Of a DNA stretch of 64,000 nt, positions 1 to 7,203 are shown piece after piece. Source of the DNA: Holophagales bacterium (GTDB lineage Bacteria; Acidobacteriota; Thermoanaerobaculia; UBA5066). The notes under the pieces are model-generated. The model made no database searches, was not told the origin of the DNA, and saw nothing but the letters and a program-made list of their open reading frames with translations. Position numbers and translations under genes: made by a program. The stretch's first letter is position 1. Each line of letters begins with the position of its first letter. Where the stretch lies: contig JADJVF010000012.1 in assembly GCA_016716705.1 (NCBI GenBank), positions 95,900-159,899 of the forward strand, given 5' to 3'.

Positions 1-1
1 C

Positions 2-202
2 GTCGACCCGGCCGGGAAGCCGGTCGAGGAGAAGATCGCCATCACCCGGAAGTACCGCGAGGACCGCTACCGCAAGCTCTGCGACGCGGTCTACAAGCGC
101 CGCGGCTGGACGACGGACGGCGTCCCGACGATGGAGACGATCACGAAGCTCGGAATCGCCTTCCCCGAGGTCGTCGAGCTCGTCCAGAAGAACGGAGGCT
201 GA
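2..202 (+). CDS. Aldehyde:ferredoxin oxidoreductase, C-terminal fragment
   Basis: The window opens inside a gene; the last 66 codons are visible and end in TGA at 200-202. The tail contains a Y-K-R-R-G-W-T-T-D-G-V-P-T run followed by a K-L-G-I segment, which matches the conserved end of the tungsten-dependent aldehyde ferredoxin oxidoreductase family (RGWD.dGvPt...rLGl). These enzymes oxidise aldehydes to acids with a tungsto-bispterin and a 4Fe-4S cluster in the cytoplasm. The MoaD/ThiS-like gene 3 bases downstream and the tungstate transporter operon at 3.3-7.1 kb fit a tungsten enzyme. The cluster and cofactor motifs lie outside the window, so the exact subfamily cannot be given. Confidence 0.8.
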   Translation, partial: VDPAGKPVEEKIAITRKYREDRYRKLCDAVYKRRGWTTDGVPTMETITKLGIAFPEVVELVQKNGG

Positions 203-205
203 TCC

Positions 206-457
206 GTGGGGGAGCCTTCGGGCGCCCCGGAAATGGTGCCGGTCGTCGATCGGCCGGGCCGGATCGTCGTGAACGGCGATCCGCTCGACTGGCGCGAGGG
301 GATGACCGTCCGGGACGTCCTGAAGGCGAAGAACTACATCTTCCCCCTCGTCATCACCACCGTGAACGGGACGCTGATCCCGCGCGGCTCCTACGACGTG
401 GCGGTGGTCCCGTCGGGCGCCGACGTGAAAGTCGTCCACCTCATCAGCGGGGGCTGA
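206..457 (+). CDS. MoaD/ThiS-family sulfur carrier protein
   Basis: An 83-residue beta-grasp-type protein ending in Gly-Gly, the diagnostic terminus that is adenylated and thiocarboxylated in MoaD and ThiS. The body contains a V-N-G-D-P-L-D-W strand, a T-V-R-D-V-L helix and a final V-K-V-V-H-L-I-S-G-G. It starts with GTG only 3 bases after the upstream oxidoreductase stop, with GGAGG at 194-198 supporting that start; the ATG at 233 is an alternative. Position next to an aldehyde ferredoxin oxidoreductase suggests it supplies sulfur for pterin dithiolene (tungsten cofactor) formation. A ThiS role in thiamine synthesis is less likely from context but cannot be excluded. Confidence 0.8.
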   Translation: MGEPSGAPEMVPVVDRPGRIVVNGDPLDWREGMTVRDVLKAKNYIFPLVITTVNGTLIPRGSYDVAVVPSGADVKVVHLISGG

Positions 458-469
458 CGGCCCCCTTTT
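449..469 (+). terminator. Rho-independent terminator after the oxidoreductase/MoaD unit
   Basis: Stem GGGGGC (449-454) pairs with GCCCCC (460-465) around a 5-base loop and is followed by TTTT (466-469). The stem overlaps the last codons and stop of the carrier-protein gene. It would separate this unit from the gene starting at 520. Confidence 0.65.
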
Positions 470-519
470 CATCCGACGGCGGGCGGCGGCCAGCGTCGCC
501 CGCGCGATGGAGGTCCAGC

Positions 520-1629
520 GTGATCAAGCGCCCGAGAACGCCCTCCGCCCTCCTTTTCGCCGCTCTCGTGACTCTCGGCTCCCCGGCGCGGGGCGCCGAG
601 GCGCAGGCGGGGATCGCGCTGACCGGCTCCGTGAAGAAGTCGCAGGACGTCGACGCCACTGTGCTCGCGACTCTCCCGCGGCAGAGGCTCCACGTGAAGG
701 TCTCGGGGCCGAACGGCGCCTACCGGGCGACGGTCGAGGCCGACGGGGTTTCGCTGAAGGACCTCATCGAGAAGGCCGAGGTCGGCAAGTCGATGGACGA
801 CAACTTCGACCGGCCGCTCGACCTCGCCGTCGTCGTCACCGGGCGCGACGGGAAGAAGGCGCTCTTCTCCTGGGGCGAGCTCTTCCTCGCCGGCGACTCC
901 GGCGCGGCGGTCCTCGCGGACCGGCTGCGTCCGTTCGTTCCGCACCACCACGAGCCCGTCGCGGAACCGGCGATCGCGTCCGGCGCCTGGCTCGGCCCCG
1001 GCGAGCGCGCGAGCCTCGACGTCTCGAGCTGCGCCGGATGCCACGACGGGGGGAAGGTCCCGAAGGTCGACGTCCCGCGCGGGATCTGCCTCGTCCCGAC
1101 GCGCGACGCGACGGGTCGCCGATTCGTCGAGGACGTCGTGTCGATCGAGGTCCGCCAGGCCGGGTTCCCCGCGCCGCCTCAGAAGAAGGGCCTTGCCGAC
1201 CCGTGGGTCGAGGCGCCGAGACTCGTCCTCCCGAATGGGAAGTCGACGCCGCTCTCCGTGAAGGCGACGAAGGGGCTCCGGCGCGTCGAGGGCGAGGACG
1301 ACGGCATCGGCCTCGGCCGCGGCTTCCGCGGCCACAGTCGCTTCTCCGGCCCGAGCCTCGCGGCGCTCCTGAAGTCGTCGCTTCCCGCCGGGACCGACCC
1401 CGGCCTTCTCTTCGTCGTCGTCACGGCGAGCGACGGGTACCGGAGCCTCTACTCGGGCGGGGAGATCCTCCTCTCGCGGCTGCCCGAGAACATCGTCCTC
1501 GTCGACACGGAAGACGGCAAGCCCCTCTTCCGCAAGTCGGGCCGCCTGAAGTCCGTCGCCCGCGGCGACTTCTTCGTCGACCGGGCGGTGCGGAGCGTCT
1601 CCGAGATCCGCTGCGTCGTCGCTCCCTGA
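520..1629 (+). CDS. Exported protein with two sulfite-oxidase-like (molybdopterin-binding-fold) repeats and a CXXCH motif
   Basis: 369 residues, GTG start with GGAGG at 509-513. Residues 1-27 form a signal peptide (LLFAALVTLG, then SPARGAEA). Two halves resemble each other: V-V-V-T-G-R-D-G-K-K-A-L-F-S-W-G-E near residue 104 and V-V-V-T-A-S-D-G-Y-R-S-L-Y-S-G-G-E near residue 293, the pattern of small proteins with the sulfite-oxidase molybdopterin fold. Between them lies CAGCH at 171-175, a possible haem c site, although a single CXXCH can be fortuitous. No cofactor-ligating Cys is evident in either repeat, so it may be a non-catalytic relative or a thiol/haem protein. It sits between tungsten enzyme and tungstate uptake genes. 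Function is not established. Confidence 0.55.
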   Translation: MIKRPRTPSALLFAALVTLGSPARGAEAQAGIALTGSVKKSQDVDATVLATLPRQRLHVKVSGPNGAYRATVEADGVSLKDLIEKAEVGKSMDDNFDRPLDLAVVVTGRDGKKALFSWGELFLAGDSGAAVLADRLRPFVPHHHEPVAEPAIASGAWLGPGERASLDVSSCAGCHDGGKVPKVDVPRGICLVPTRDATGRRFVEDVVSIEVRQAGFPAPPQKKGLADPWVEAPRLVLPNGKSTPLSVKATKGLRRVEGEDDGIGLGRGFRGHSRFSGPSLAALLKSSLPAGTDPGLLFVVVTASDGYRSLYSGGEILLSRLPENIVLVDTEDGKPLFRKSGRLKSVARGDFFVDRAVRSVSEIRCVVAP

Positions 1630-1634
1630 GGTCG

Positions 1635-2681
1635 TCAGAGGCCGAGCGCGGACCTGATCCGGTCGAAGACACCGGTGTTCTCGTAGATCCCGGCGAAGGA
1701 CTCGGCGCCGGGACCGAAGGCGAAGACCGGGACCATCGTCGCGGTGTGTTCCTTCGTCCCGAATCGCGCCTCCACGGTGCTCTTCTCGAGCGAGCCGGAG
1801 GTCAGGGCGATCCCACCCGTCTCGTGGTCGGCCGTGACGACGACGAGCGTCTCGCCGTCGCGGCGGGCGAAGTCGAGAGCGCGCGCGATGGCCAGGTCGA
1901 GATCGAGGATCTCGGCAATCGTCCGGGAAGCGTCGTGATCGTGGGCGCCAAAGTCGACCTGGGACCCCTCGACCATGAGGAAGAAACCCTTCGGCCCCGG
2001 AAGACGCGACAGGGAGGTCCCCACCGCGTCGGGCAGGTAGGGTCCGCGTCCGCTCGTGATGGTCGGCAGGTCCTCCTCGGCCACGAGGCCCGCGAGCCGC
2101 GGCTCTTTCGCCGCCGCCAGGCCCCTCGGGTCGGTCACGAGCTCGTAGCCGGCCGCCTCGAGCTCGGCCATGAGATCGCATCCATCGGATCGCCTGTCGA
2201 AGAACCGCCGTCCCCCGCCGATGAAGAGGTCCAGGCCCGAGGTCACGAGGTCGCGGGCGATCGCCTCGTCGTTCTTCCGGGAGATCTGGTGTGCATAGAA
2301 GGCTGCGGGGGTCGCGTGGGTGATGCTCGACGTAACGACGAGACCGGTCCTCATTCCTTTGAGCCGCGCCAGCTCGACGAGCGCCGGGACGCGCCTGCCG
2401 GCGGCGTCGACGCCGATCGCCCCGTTCTTCGTCTTCACCCCGCAGGCCAGCGCGGTCGCGGCGGCGGCGGAATCGGTGACGAGCTGGCGCGACGAGAACG
2501 TCTTCGACAGGCCGACGACCGGGCTTTCCAGGCGGAGCTGCCCCCGCACGAGCCCGGCCGTCACCTGCGCCAGGCCCATCCCGTCACCGATCACGAGGAT
2601 CGCGTTTCGGGCGACGGGCTTCCGCCCGGCGAGGGCAGGGACGGCGCAGGTCGCGAGGAGGACGAGGGCGAGGCGGCGCAT
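1635..2681 (-). CDS. Alkaline phosphatase (PhoA superfamily), exported
   Basis: 348 residues with an N-terminal signal peptide (MRRLALVLLATCAVPALAG). The first metal ligand lies in IGDGMG (Asp about 33), the nucleophile Ser about 71 in T-D-S-A-A-A-A-T-A, and late metal ligands in D-F-G-A-H-D-H-D and T-A-D-H-E-T-G-G, the alkaline phosphatase arrangement. Length is at the short end of the family (typical 400-450), so insert domains are reduced. It hydrolyses phosphomonoesters outside the cytoplasm using zinc/magnesium. It converges on the gene ending at 1629 with only 5 bases between. With the metallophosphatase at 19.9 kb and the phosphate block at 24-34 kb, it adds to a strong phosphate-scavenging theme. 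Confidence 0.88.
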   Translation of the reverse strand: MRRLALVLLATCAVPALAGRKPVARNAILVIGDGMGLAQVTAGLVRGQLRLESPVVGLSKTFSSRQLVTDSAAAATALACGVKTKNGAIGVDAAGRRVPALVELARLKGMRTGLVVTSSITHATPAAFYAHQISRKNDEAIARDLVTSGLDLFIGGGRRFFDRRSDGCDLMAELEAAGYELVTDPRGLAAAKEPRLAGLVAEEDLPTITSGRGPYLPDAVGTSLSRLPGPKGFFLMVEGSQVDFGAHDHDASRTIAEILDLDLAIARALDFARRDGETLVVVTADHETGGIALTSGSLEKSTVEARFGTKEHTATMVPVFAFGPGAESFAGIYENTGVFDRIRSALGL

Positions 2682-2726
2682 GTCCGCCGAGGTTAACCGG
2701 TTCGCTGCGACGGGAGCGGCCGCCCC

Positions 2727-3137
2727 TCAGTCCGGTGATTCCGTGGCGCGTCCACGGTCGAGGCTCAACGGGCCTCCGCCGCGACAGGCCACGAAGAGGA
2801 AGAGCACCGAGTAGAGGAGCGCCAGCTCTCCCTTGTTCACGGCCGGAAAGAACCCCGCGCCGAAGGCGAGCTTCCAGTGGAACTGCGTGTACGCCACGGC
2901 CATCGTCCCGCTCGCGAGGAACGCGGCCCAGGACGTGAAGAAGCCCGCCGCGATGGCGAGGCCCGCGACGAGCTCGATGACGCCGCCGAGCCAGATCTGC
3001 GACCCGATCGGTGGCTGGAAGTCGCTCAGCACGCCGAAGACCTTCTGGACGCCGTGGAAGGCGAACAGGAGTCCCGAGACGATTCGCAGGAGGACGTACG
3101 CGACGTCCGTCTTCGGTTCCAGGAGGCGTTCCAGCAT
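2727..3137 (-). CDS. DoxX family membrane protein
   Basis: 136 residues with four predicted membrane segments. The N-terminal L-L-R-I-V-S-G-L-L-F-A-F-H-G-V-Q-K pattern and a following G-G-V-I-E-L-V-A-G-L-A segment are typical of DoxX/DoxD-like quinol-oxidase-associated or redox-stress membrane proteins. Biochemical function of most members is not settled. It lies downstream of moeA with a 126-base gap, so it is probably not part of the overlapping tup-moeA operon. The C-terminal tail (D-R-G-R-A-T-E-S-P-D) is hydrophilic. Confidence 0.8.
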   Translation of the reverse strand: MLERLLEPKTDVAYVLLRIVSGLLFAFHGVQKVFGVLSDFQPPIGSQIWLGGVIELVAGLAIAAGFFTSWAAFLASGTMAVAYTQFHWKLAFGAGFFPAVNKGELALLYSVLFLFVACRGGGPLSLDRGRATESPD

Positions 3138-3263
3138 CGGCGGTCTCCCTCGCAGGCGTCTCTCGTCACGGGCGCCGGGCGCTTCTCGCCCCGGCTCCCC
3201 GCCCCTGATTCTGTGCCTACGATGGGCGACAGGTTCCGGATCGCAGCGCGCGGGCCGACCGAG

Positions 3264-4493
3264 TCAGTGGTCTTCCGGCTCCTCGACGAGGTGTACCCGG
3301 ACCTCGTCGCCCGTCTTCAGCGCGAGCGCATCCGCCGGGACGAGCGCGAGCGCGTTCGAGCGGAGCATCGAGGAGAGAATCCCCGAGCCTTGCGGGCCGG
3401 AAGGGGCGACGACGAGTCGGCCGTTCTCGCGGCGGGCGCGGACACGGACGAGGTGGACCTTCCCGTCCTGGACGGTCTTGCGGAAGCTACCCTCGAAGAC
3501 GGCGGTTGCCTCGGGCCGCAGCAAGTTGGCGTGCCCCATCAGCTTTCGGAGCGCGGGCCGCACGTACTCCTCCATGCAGACCATCGCGGCAACGGTGTTC
3601 CCGGGGATGCCGAAAACCGGCTTGCCGTCGAGGAGCCAGAAACCGAGCGGCCCACCCGGCTTCTGCTTCACCTTCCAGAAGACCTCCCGGGCGCCGAGGT
3701 CGGCGAGAACCGCCTTGATGAAGTCGTAGTCGCCGACCGAGATGCCGCCGTTCGTCACGATGACGTCGGCGGTGTTCCGCGCCCTAGAAAGGGCCGCCGT
3801 CACGGCCTCGCGCGTATCGGGGACGCGGGAAATGGGAACCGGCACGGCGCCGAAGGCGAGGGCCTGGGCGCACATCGTGTGGATGTTGGAGTCGCGGATC
3901 TGTCCGGGGCCCGGTTTGTCGCCCGCCGCGACGAGCTCGTCGCCGGTCGTCAGGATCGCGACCCGGGCGCGCGGGTGGACGGGGACCTCGGAGAGGCCGA
4001 CGGAGGCGAGGATGCCGAGCGAGGCGGGGTTGAGCACGAAGCCCTTCGGGAGGAGCTCCTCCCCCTCGCGGAGGTCTTCGCCGGCGAGGCGGACGTTGGC
4101 GCCCCTCTTCACCGGAGCGGCGATCCGGACGCGGCTCCCTTCCGAGGTCGTCGCCTCGACCGGGACGACGCTGTCGGCCCCGGCCGGGATCGGCGCGCCG
4201 GTCATGATCCGGATCGCGGTGCCGGGGCGTACGGCTTCCGTCGCGACGCTCCCCGCAGGGAGGTCGGAGAGGACGTCGAGGGAGACGGAGGTGTCGGACC
4301 CTGCGCCGGCGCAGTCCTCGGCCCGAACCGCATAGCCGTCCATCGCGGAGTTCGTGAAGGGAGGGACGGTCTCGGGGGAGCCGAGGCGATCGGCGAGAAC
4401 GAGGCCGAGGGCGTCGAAAAGGGTGGTCGCCCGCGGGGGAAGCGGGGCGACGGAGTCGAGGATGAGGTCAAGCGCTTCCCGGCACGTCGTCAT
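3264..4493 (-). CDS. moeA: Molybdopterin molybdenumtransferase MoeA
   Basis: 409 residues, usual MoeA length. Recognisable segments are N-S-A-M-D-G-Y-A-V near residue 48, T-G-D-E-L-V mid-protein, V-T-N-G-G-I-S-V-G-D-Y-D-F in the catalytic molybdopterin-binding domain, and K-P-V-F-G-I-P-G-N-T-V-A. The enzyme inserts molybdate or tungstate into adenylylated molybdopterin in the cytoplasm. Its ATG lies inside the end of the upstream transporter ATPase gene (26-base overlap with the repaired frame, or ATGA with the unrepaired one), so it is translationally coupled as the last gene of the tup operon. A MoeA paired with TupABC and an aldehyde oxidoreductase may prefer tungstate. Confidence 0.95.
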   Translation of the reverse strand: MTTCREALDLILDSVAPLPPRATTLFDALGLVLADRLGSPETVPPFTNSAMDGYAVRAEDCAGAGSDTSVSLDVLSDLPAGSVATEAVRPGTAIRIMTGAPIPAGADSVVPVEATTSEGSRVRIAAPVKRGANVRLAGEDLREGEELLPKGFVLNPASLGILASVGLSEVPVHPRARVAILTTGDELVAAGDKPGPGQIRDSNIHTMCAQALAFGAVPVPISRVPDTREAVTAALSRARNTADVIVTNGGISVGDYDFIKAVLADLGAREVFWKVKQKPGGPLGFWLLDGKPVFGIPGNTVAAMVCMEEYVRPALRKLMGHANLLRPEATAVFEGSFRKTVQDGKVHLVRVRARRENGRLVVAPSGPQGSGILSSMLRSNALALVPADALALKTGDEVRVHLVEEPEDH

Positions 4494-5593
4494 CGGTTTC
4501 GTTTCCTTCGCGGGGAATGAGGTGGACGGAGGCCGCCGAGAACGTCGCGAGGACCTCGCCGCCAGGCTTCAGCGAGAGGTCGTGCGCGACGCGGCGCGTG
4601 ATGAGGGCCTGGAGCGGGAAGACCGGCGAAGCCGGCGTCGATGCGCACCTGCATCGTGGAGCCGAGGTCGACGACGGCCTCGACGGTCCCGCGGAAGCGA
4701 TTCAGCCCGGGGGCGGGGGAAGCCTCTCCCGGGGCCTCGACCAGGATCTCCTCGCGGCGAATGCAGGCGTCGACGGGTGTGCCTTCGGCGAGAGCGGTGC
4801 GTGAGAAGAGGAGGCATGGGCCGACCCTCACCTCGGAGAGCGCCTCCGTACGACTCGAGACGACGCCGGGGAGGATGTTCCCGGTCTGCATGAAGCGGGC
4901 GACGGCGCGGCTGAGCGGCCGGAGCAGGACCTCCTCCGGCGTTCCGGCCTGGAGGAGCCGGCCGCGGCGGAGGACGGCGATCCGGTCGGCGATGGAGAAC
5001 GCCTCCGACTGCTCGTGCGTCACGTACACGCAGCTGATCCCGCGCGCGCGGACGGCCTGCTTCAGCTCCTCGAGGAGGTGCTTGCGGATCGGGGCGTCGA
5101 GCGCGGCGAACGGCTCGTCGAGGAGGAGGAGCTCGGGCGAGAGGACGACGGCGCGCGCCAGCGCCGTCCGCTGCGCCTCGCCGCCGGAGAGCGTCCGCGC
5201 GCGCTGGTCGGCGAGGTGCTCGACGTGGAAGAGGCGAAGGGCCGCCATCACCCGCTCCCGGGCGTCGTGGCCGTTGTGGCCGCGCAGGTGGAGGCCGTAG
5301 AAGACGTTGTCGTACGTCGTCCCGGACAGGAGGAGCGGGTCCTGGAACGTCATGGAGATCCGGCGGCGAATCGCGAGCGGCGCCGGCCAGGGCACCCGCT
5401 CGCCGCGCCATTCGAGGACGCCGGCCTCGGGCCTGTCGAGGAAGTGGAGAACGCGCAGGAGGGTGCTCTTGCCGGCCCCGGTCGGGCCGACGACGGCGAG
5501 GACCTCCTTCTCGCGGACCTCGAGCCGCGGAAGGGAGAGGATCGTCCGTCCCTCGCGAACGACCTCGACGCCCTCGAGAGAGAGGAGGCTCAC
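4468..5593 (-). CDS. tupC: Tungstate/molybdate ABC transporter ATPase (TupC/ModC-like), frameshifted near the 3' end
   Basis: Starts GTG at 5593, overlapping the permease stop (GTGA). Walker A GPTGAGKST is at residues 36-44; then come a Q-loop (M-T-F-Q-D-P), signature L-S-G-G-E-A-Q-R, Walker B L-L-L-L-D-E-P and switch His (V-T-H-E-Q). A C-terminal Mop/TOBE-like domain begins well (S-T-M-Q-V-R-I-D-A-G-F-A-G), but the frame breaks near 4616-4630. One base out, the next codons give F-P-L-Q-A-L-I-T-R-R, L-S-L-K-P-G-G-E-V and V-H-L-I-P-R, the expected end of this domain, stopping at 4468. The unrepaired frame runs to 4490 with a senseless Arg/Pro tail. One extra base explains it. The ATPase drives uptake through TupB; the terminal domain probably senses oxyanion. 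Confidence 0.85.
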
Positions 5594-6273
5594 GCCTTCT
5601 GCCTCTGCTGGACCCACGTGAAGAGCCAGTTGATGCCGAGCGCGAGCGCGAGGAGGATCGTGCCGAGGACGATCGCGTTCGCGAACTCCCCCTGCCGCGT
5701 CTGGAGGACGATCGCCGTCGTCATGACGCGCGTCTGTCCCTTGATGTTCCCGCCGACCATCATGACGGCGCCGACCTCCGAGATGATCGACCCGAAGCCG
5801 GCGGCGAGGGCCGCGACGAGCGAGAGCCGGGCCTCCTTCACGAGCTTCCAGTAGAGCTGCCCGGTCGAGGCGCCGAGCGAGAGGATCTGGAGGTGGAGGC
5901 GCGCGTCGAGACCCTGGATCGCCGCGAGCGTGATGCCGACGACGAGGGGCGTCGCGATGACGACCTGCGCGAGGACCATCGCCCACGGCGTGTAGAGGAG
6001 GTCGAGGCCCCCGAGCGGCCCCGAGCGGGCGAGGAGGAGGAAGACGAAGAGGCCGACGACGACGGGGGGGAGCCCCATCCCGGTGTTGACGAGCGTGACG
6101 AGGAAGCCGCGGCCCGGGAACCTGTGGAGGCCGAGAAAGATTCCCGCCGGGACACCGACGAGCATCGAGACGAGGATCGCGACGCCCGAGACGAAGAGCG
6201 AGAGGAGGAGGATGCCGGCGAGCTCCCCCGGCATCGGGAGGAGTTCGGACAGGGAGGAGAGGAGCCCGGTCAT
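5590..6273 (-). CDS. tupB: Tungstate ABC transporter permease TupB
   Basis: 227 residues from the ATG at 6273, which overlaps the stop of tupA as ATGA. Five to six membrane segments are visible, starting L-A-G-I-L-L-L-S-L-F-V-S-G. The cytoplasmic loop contacting the ATPase reads A-A-G-F-G-S-I-I-S-E-V-G-A-V-M-M-V-G-G-N, characteristic of the TupB branch of molybdate/tungstate/sulfate permeases. Upstream in-frame codons exist but encode Arg-rich sequence inside tupA and are rejected. It forms the inner-membrane channel between TupA and the ATPase. Confidence 0.93.
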   Translation of the reverse strand: MTGLLSSLSELLPMPGELAGILLLSLFVSGVAILVSMLVGVPAGIFLGLHRFPGRGFLVTLVNTGMGLPPVVVGLFVFLLLARSGPLGGLDLLYTPWAMVLAQVVIATPLVVGITLAAIQGLDARLHLQILSLGASTGQLYWKLVKEARLSLVAALAAGFGSIISEVGAVMMVGGNIKGQTRVMTTAIVLQTRQGEFANAIVLGTILLALALGINWLFTWVQQRQKA

Positions 6274-7082
6274 TCCTTCTTCGCGTCGGGGACGAAGAGG
6301 GGCTGGCCGTACTTCTGACGGCCGAAGGTGCCGATCGCCTTCTGCGTCCCCGGCGTGACGAGCCATTCGGCGAACCGTTTCGCCTCCTTCTCGCGCGTCT
6401 TCGGGTGCTTCTCTGGGCTCACGACGATGACGCGGTACGAGTTCCGGAGCTCCTCTCCGCCTTCGACGAGGATGGCGAGGTCGAGGCTCCTCCCGAGGGC
6501 GAGGAACGTGCCGCGGTCGGCGAGCGTGCAGGCCCTCTTCTCGGAAGCGACGCGCGCGGTCTCGCCCATCCCCTGGCCGGTGGCGACGTACCAGGGCTTT
6601 CCGGCGGGGTCGATCCCGGCCTGCTTCCAGAGGGCGAGCTCGCGGGCGTGCGTCCCCGAGCGGTCGTCGCGAGAGACGAAGAGGGCGCCCGTGGCCGCCA
6701 TTCGCTTCAACGCGTCCGCGGCCGGGAGGCCCCGGATCCCGGCGGGGTCGGCCGGCGGCCCGACGAGGACGAAGTCGTTGTACATGACGTCGAGCCGGAG
6801 AGACCCGAACCCCTGGGCCATGAATTCGTCCTCGGCCGCCCTCGAGTGGACGAGGAGGACGTCCGCGTCGCCGCGACGGCCCATGGCGAGCGCCTCGCCC
6901 GAGCCGACGGCGATCGTCTTGACCCGGATGCCCGTGGCGGTCTCGAAGCGGGGGAGGAGGTCGTCGAGGAGGCCGCTGTCCTGCGTGCTCGTCGTCGTGG
7001 CGAGGATGAGCGAGGGCTGCGCGGAGAGCGGAGCCGCGGCGCCGAGGAGGGCGAGGGCGAGGGCGGCGGTCGGCAGGTGCAT
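6270..7082 (-). CDS. tupA: Tungstate-binding periplasmic protein TupA
   Basis: 270 residues starting at ATG 7082 with a clear signal peptide (MHLPTAALALALLGAAAPLSAQ). The mature protein begins I-L-A-T-T-T-S-T-Q-D-S-G-L-L-D; the TTTS segment is the oxyanion-binding signature that separates TupA from ModA. Later A-V-G-S-G-E-A-L, R-D-D-R-S-G-T-H and P-W-Y-V-A-T-G-Q-G-M-G also match TupA. It captures tungstate in the periplasm. It is the first gene of a four-gene operon with 4-base overlaps. A longer frame extends into the upstream repeat but would place the signal peptide internally, so it is rejected. Confidence 0.93.
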   Translation of the reverse strand: MHLPTAALALALLGAAAPLSAQPSLILATTTSTQDSGLLDDLLPRFETATGIRVKTIAVGSGEALAMGRRGDADVLLVHSRAAEDEFMAQGFGSLRLDVMYNDFVLVGPPADPAGIRGLPAADALKRMAATGALFVSRDDRSGTHARELALWKQAGIDPAGKPWYVATGQGMGETARVASEKRACTLADRGTFLALGRSLDLAILVEGGEELRNSYRVIVVSPEKHPKTREKEAKRFAEWLVTPGTQKAIGTFGRQKYGQPLFVPDAKKE

Positions 7083-7150
7083 CGGGCTCTTCCTCGTCGT
7101 CCCGGGGGCGCGGGAAGCGGCATCGTACTTCACGGGCCCAAGCGCGCTGC

Positions 7151-7170
7151 GCCGCCCCGGCCGGGGCGGC
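7151..7170. repeat. Perfect 20-bp GC palindrome next to an intergenic repeat
   Basis: GCCGCCCCGG is followed directly by its reverse complement CCGGGGCGGC. It lies between tupA and the upstream aminotransferase gene, 9 bases from copy 1 of the 19-bp repeat. It could act as a terminator stem for the minus-strand aminotransferase, but no U-tract follows. Confidence 0.6.
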
Positions 7171-7179
7171 GCAGAATAG

Positions 7180-7198
7180 AAAATCAAGACCTGACCCC
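7180..7198 (+). repeat. Intergenic 19-bp repeat, copy 1
   Basis: AAAATCAAGACCTGACCCC, identical to copies at 49811 (inverted), 53890 and 56484. Here it lies just downstream of the aminotransferase stop (7204, minus strand) and is preceded by AATAG and the GC palindrome at 7151. See the finding on this repeat. Confidence 0.85.
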
Positions 7199-7203
7199 GA
7201 GCC

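Noticed and set aside
507..2696. 729-codon plus-strand frame
   Set aside because: Arg/Gly/Pro-rich shadow across the exported protein and the antisense alkaline phosphatase; both real genes have signal peptides and family motifs.
4490..4640. Unrepaired end of tupC with a neat ATGA overlap to moeA
   Set aside because: The overlap looks natural, but the encoded tail is Pro/Arg-rich, while the +1 frame gives the conserved Mop-domain end.
7083..7187. N-terminal extension of TupA beginning M-I-F-Y-S in the repeat
   Set aside because: Start codon is created by the 19-bp repeat; the same artefact appears before the permease at 56491.
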